From the NCBI GenBank assembly GCA_026770575.1, contig MU657213.1, positions 291,333-355,332 on the forward strand: a stretch of DNA of 64,000 nucleotides, given 5' to 3'. Position 1 is the first letter of the stretch, and each line of letters opens with the position of its first letter. The translations under genes and the position numbers were made by a program. Source of the DNA: Pelagophyceae sp. CCMP2097. Its lineage: Eukaryota; Sar; Pelagophyceae. Shown one piece after another: positions 60,926 to 64,000 of the stretch. The notes below the pieces were generated by a model. It had not been told where the DNA came from. It did no database searches and saw only the letters and a list, made by a program, of their open reading frames with translations.

Positions 60926-61117
60926 GATTTCGAAGAAGAACAAGCAGATCCGCGCGAAGTACTGGCGCGCGCGCCAAGAGAAGGAACGCGGCACGCTTCT
61001 GCCGACGAAGGTCAACACCAAAAGGAACCTCGCGAACTACCTCATGAAGCCCGTCCAAGGCTCCGAGGCCGTCCGCGACCGCCGCATCTTGATGAACATC
61101 GTCGTGCTGCATGAGTG
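60926..61117 (+). CDS. Short basic coding fragment
   Basis: Plus-strand frame between introner-like copies 2 and 3: SKKNKQIRAKYWRARQEKER, TLLPTKVNTKRNLANYLMKP, RRILMNIVVLHE, stop TGA. It looks coding, yet it has no start codon and lies opposite a possible minus-strand exon. Low confidence which strand is used. Confidence 0.25.
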
Positions 61118-61141
61118 AGCGCACCACGCGCGTGCGTCGCG

Positions 61142-61318
61142 CAGCAAAGGCCCAGACGGCCGCATCGACAAGGAGAGCCCTCGACAAGGAGAGGCCCCGA
61201 CGGCCACCGGCGCCGTCGCCCAGCAAAGGCCCAGACGGCCGCATCGACAAGGAGAGCCCTCGACTAGGAGAGGCCCCGACGGCCACAGGCGCCGTCGCCC
61301 AGCAGAGGCCCCGACGGC
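61142..61318. repeat. 79-bp tandem repeat, 2.3 units
   Basis: Units begin CAGCAAAGGCCCAGACGGCC at 61142 and 61221; a third, partial one begins at 61300 (CAGCAGAGG). Units are nearly identical. Confidence 0.95.
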
Positions 61319-61370
61319 CGAAGTTCATGTTCGTTTGAGTCGAGGCTTTCCGCCACGACTCAAGGGGAGC

Positions 61371-61444
61371 GTGAGAGGAAGATACGCCCGACCCATATCT
61401 CTCTCTACCTAACTTAACTCCCGTTCCGAGTGTCCTTCTCTCAG
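61371..61444 (+). mobile_element. Introner-like element, copy 3 (74 bp, GT-AG ends)
   Basis: Starts GTGAGAGGAAG and ends CTTCTCTCAG, so it has both inverted termini and intron borders. The interior is the shared core CGACCCATATCTCTCTCTAC ... CCGTTCCGAGTGTCC. Flanks are GGGGAGC and GGCCGTC. Confidence 0.65.
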
Positions 61445-61564
61445 GGCCGTCGGCGCATCCGTTGCGGCGTCGACGGCGTGGCGCGCGGCGCCCTTCATCA
61501 CTTGGCGTAGAACTCGCATAAGCAGCTGCGACGCGCCCGAGTCCGAAGATACAAAGCAGAAGAC

Positions 61565-61819
61565 TTAGTGGCCCATTTCGTCAGCGAATGCGGACGTGTT
61601 GTCGGCAATGTCCTGCAATAGGCGCGCTAAGTTGCGTGCGTCTCTGTCCACGTCGCCGCTAGGGTCGAAGGGGTTAACGGCCGACACCACGCGCTGAAAG
61701 TTCTTCTCGAGCGTGTCATACTTCGACAGGCGGCCAAATTCAAGTTTGCGCGGCGTCTGCGGCGGGCTCGTCGGGAGCGGCGGCAAAGGCGTCAGATCAG
61801 GTGATGACGGCGTCGCCAT
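61565..61819 (-). CDS. Small hypothetical protein (84 residues)
   Basis: From ATG 61819: MATPSSPDLTPLPPLPTSP, RKLEFGRLSKYDTLEKNFQ, FDPSGDVDRDARNLARLLQD, end ADEMGH. A Pro-rich start is followed by an amphipathic, charged second half that could be helical. The frame is also open upstream into the repeat at 61881. No family recognised; could be a gene fragment. Confidence 0.35.
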   Translation of the reverse strand: MATPSSPDLTPLPPLPTSPPQTPRKLEFGRLSKYDTLEKNFQRVVSAVNPFDPSGDVDRDARNLARLLQDIADNTSAFADEMGH

Positions 61820-61880
61820 CGATGCAAAGTACTGCGCATCAGAGCAGTGGTAATGATAGACCCATAACCAGAGATAGTGG

Positions 61881-62034
61881 GTTGATCTGACTAGGCCAGG
61901 AGAAGGTCCTCCGGGACTGGACATCCTGTGATTTTTATTATATTACATTACATCGTTGGTTGATCTGACTAGGCCAGGAGAAGGTCCTCCGGGACTGGAC
62001 ATCCTGTGATTTTTATTACATTACATTACATTTA
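61881..62034. repeat. SINE-like tandem pair, ~78-bp period, ATTAC tails
   Basis: GTTGATCTGACTAGGCCAGG ... GACTGGACATCCTGTG occurs at 61881 and again at 61959, nearly identical. Each copy ends in an AT-rich tail with repeated ATTAC/TTACAT, as short non-LTR-dependent elements often do. Confidence 0.8.
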
Positions 62035-63011
62035 TTACATAGGAATCCTAGACACTGGCTTGATTACAAGGGGTATCGGCGATAAAGCCGATCTCAAGTG
62101 GCGCAAAGTTGTGGCTCTCAGAGGCCGCCTGCGGGAATGGTCGTGGTCACTATGCCCCCCCCCTGCCCCCCGGGATGTCCGTGACATGATCAGCCTCGAG
62201 GAGGGCGTCTTGCAGGGGCGTGAACAAGCGTTTCCCCCCATATTTTGGACTTGATAAAATCTTTATTAGCCTCCTTACCTTGATTTTGACTTGATTTTGC
62301 CTCCGTATTGCGAAGGTTCGGGCCCGGCTGGCAATCGCAGGACCGCAAGGATCGAAATTCGGACTATGTGACGGGATGGGTCCATACGCACTGGGGTGGT
62401 ATATGACCGGCCCTCTACGATTGCCGCGAGTGGCGCTTCAGACGAGCCAAAACATACGTTCAGATTTTTAGTTTGAGCGTTTTAAACAAAAAACTTCTGG
62501 GGGACCGGGCATCATGGGACTCAGCGCGACGTCCTCTATCACTCCCAACAGAGCCAAACTCCAACCGACGAAAACTCCGATTGCCAGAAAGTCCTCGGCT
62601 ACACTGGCGATAACCATAGTATTATATTAGGCGAGTTAGAATGGGACGGACATCCCGGAAAGGATCGGTCCGTTGGCTAAAGAGTCCGCGAGGATCCACG
62701 GTAACACTTTTACAAGACTCGTTCAGCCTACAATTGTATCCTGATACAATTGTAATAGATTTTTATTTAAAATAAATTATTTTAAAAAGCGAAAACCTCG
62801 TTACAACAGCCATTTCCTCGAGAAAAAAGGGAGGGTATATTACAAGAGCGCGCCGGAGGCACACGGAGGACCCGAAGGATACAGCCAAATCCCATTGCAA
62901 TGCCCACGTAAATAATTAAAATTATTTAACTAATCGCTGAACCTTCAAATCATCCTTATCTTTATTTCTAATTTCATATTTCTTATTGAGCTATTTCTTT
63001 TTTGTTTTTTT

Positions 63012-63040
63012 TGCGGCCGACCAGATTCGAACCTGTGACC
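63012..63040 (-). other. tRNA 3'-half-like fragment
   Basis: Read on the minus strand: GGTCACAGGTTCGAATCTGG then TCGGCCGCA. GGTTCGAATC is a T-loop/B-box, and CGGCCGC plus A looks like an acceptor strand with discriminator. The matching 5' acceptor (GCGGCCG) is not found upstream, and one T-stem pair is broken, so this is a fragment, not a functional tRNA gene. Confidence 0.45.
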
Positions 63041-63137
63041 AAAAACTTCTTCTATGATGATTCCAATAGAGAGCTTCAGCTCAAAGTGATACCCTATCGA
63101 ATTCATATCCTATCGTATCCATCGGACAAGATCAAAC

Positions 63138-63213
63138 TCATTGAGGACCCGAAAGGTCCTTGCCGTTTAATCAACGTCAGTTTACGGTAAGGGCCCTTCG
63201 GGTCCTTTGATTG
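63138..63213. repeat. Long imperfect hairpin
   Basis: Left arm GAGGACCCGAAAGGTCCTTG and right arm AAGGGCCCTTCGGGTCCTTT are imperfect inverted copies within arms of ~28-30 bases, loop about 18 bases. Confidence 0.8.
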
Positions 63214-63836
63214 AAGGATTAGGAAGTCCTTTCCCCTACAAGGGGGGTTCAACATGAAAATGCCGCTCATTTCCGAACCTCCCCAGCACGTTTGAGAAGA
63301 CTTTGAGTGGCTGGACATGTCCGGCTCGACCCAAAGTGTCGGGCTGGAGGTGGAACTCTCCCTTTTTTCGCGTATACCGCGCGCAATCTCGATTTCAGCG
63401 TCGCCAAAAGCTGGTTTGAGGTTGTTTTCCGTTGTCTTCGTCTGAGTTCCACCTCCCTGCCGCTTCATTGGGGTCGGCTGTAGACCTTGGCACCGCCAGA
63501 GTCCGACCTAGTGGCCCATGGAGGTTCGGGATAAGGCCCAAAATTTAGGCTATGGGCTCCATTTTGTAAGTTATGGGCTTCATTTCACTTAAAACGCCCA
63601 TGCAAATCCGCAATTACAAGAAAATAGTGTCAAGTTTCACACCGTTTTATTCTTGAAAGCGGATTCACGCTCGGCGGACCGTGCCCGTAAACAAACTTCC
63701 TTCGTCGGGGACCGCGCCGCCACCAGCCCGCGACGTAGCGACCAAGAGTGGCCCCATACCTCGTTTGTAGCCCGATAAATTTGTAGTTGAGTGGAATCCG
63801 TTTCATGTTGGACCCCCCTTGTATTGGATTCAGGAT

Positions 63837-63986
63837 CCCCTATTGGATTCCAACCTTCTTCTGAACTTTTTCACACTTTTTATAAGCTCTTGGATTGGTG
63901 CAAAAATGCTTTTTCTGAACAAATTGCATTTTCAAGCCCTCTCATTGGCCATTCCGAATCCAATAGGGAGCAGAATCCAATAGGGG
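63837..63986. repeat. 150-bp segment with 14-bp terminal inverted repeats
   Basis: CCCCTATTGGATTC at 63837 and its exact complement GAATCCAATAGGGG at 63973 flank an AT-rich interior. Additional copies of the motif (63956; a variant TATTGGATTC at 63822) lie inside and outside. Resembles a MITE. Confidence 0.7.
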
Positions 63987-64000
63987 ACGGAACTTCCTAC

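Larger units (their letters stand above)
62041..64000. other. AT-richer repeat tract without genes
   Basis: Base composition is visibly more AT-rich than the preceding 60 kb, with runs such as TATTTAAAATAAATTATTTT near 62765. Short frames exist (e.g. 63468..63103, -) but none has a domain or codon bias like the neighbours. It contains a hairpin, a 14-bp inverted-repeat pair and a tRNA-like fragment, entered separately. Confidence 0.55.

Noticed and set aside
63103..63468. 121-codon minus-strand frame in the AT-rich tract
   Set aside because: Part of it is the hairpin repeat read twice (KDPKGP-like and QGPFG-like); no domain or codon bias similar to real genes here.

Overview
The window looks like nuclear DNA of a small, compact, very GC-rich eukaryotic alga, most probably a stramenopile close to the pelagophyte Aureococcus. 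Genes on both strands are a few tens to a few hundred bases apart. They are split by short introns of about 40-200 bp whose donors are mostly GTGCGT/GTGAGT and whose acceptors end in TAG or CAG. Family content fits an alga: MYND/RING/Sel1 proteins, algal sulfotransferases, SET proteins, a CPA2 antiporter, and a gene whose N-terminus carries a Trp-rich module (motif PMRITKKF) that I associate with stramenopiles. Species assignment is inference. Exon borders below were read by hand from frame continuity, splice dinucleotides and phase.

0-13 kb: a CID-cyclin fusion gene running off the left edge (-), a family-X DNA polymerase with a BRCT domain (-), a glycosyltransferase-like gene broken by one base (+), an ankyrin-like gene (-), and a 1.2-kb-residue-scale Sel1-repeat protein (-). 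13-24 kb: an aldo/keto reductase (+), a small ankyrin protein (+), a coactosin-like actin-binding protein (-), a broken histone H3 remnant (-), a MYND-RING-Sel1 protein (+), a lip-type alpha/beta hydrolase (-) and a small membrane protein (-). 24-33 kb: a CPA2 cation/proton antiporter with secretory N-terminus and coiled coil (-), a secreted DNase I-fold hydrolase (+) that meets a prolyl 4-hydroxylase (-) tail to tail with 19 bp between stops, and a Golgi-type sulfotransferase (-).

33-50 kb: a SET protein (+), a RAD51/DMC1 recombinase (+), a protein with an inositol-5-phosphatase-like domain lacking its catalytic residues plus a C2-like domain (+), a large SET protein that may be fused to the upstream 472-residue frame (-), and a secreted insulin-degrading-enzyme-type M16 protease (+). 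50-61 kb: a DnaJ-FN3-WW-WW protein (+), a secreted PHB/feruloyl-type esterase (-), an unassigned Gly/Lys-rich protein (+), a second MYND-RING-Sel1 gene with an in-frame TGA (-), and a long nuclear protein with the stramenopile module (-).

From about 60.6 kb the sequence changes: repeats, short ORFs, and then (62-64 kb) a more AT-rich tract with hairpins, inverted repeats and a tRNA 3'-half-like fragment but no convincing gene. Three copies of a ~75-85 bp element with inverted ends (7.7, 60.9 and 61.4 kb) look like introner elements, transposon-like introns reported from Aureococcus and Micromonas. There is no operon logic; recurring themes are chromatin/RNA polymerase II control (CID-cyclin, two SET proteins, H3), DNA repair and recombination (Pol X, RAD51/DMC1), and secreted or endomembrane enzymes.
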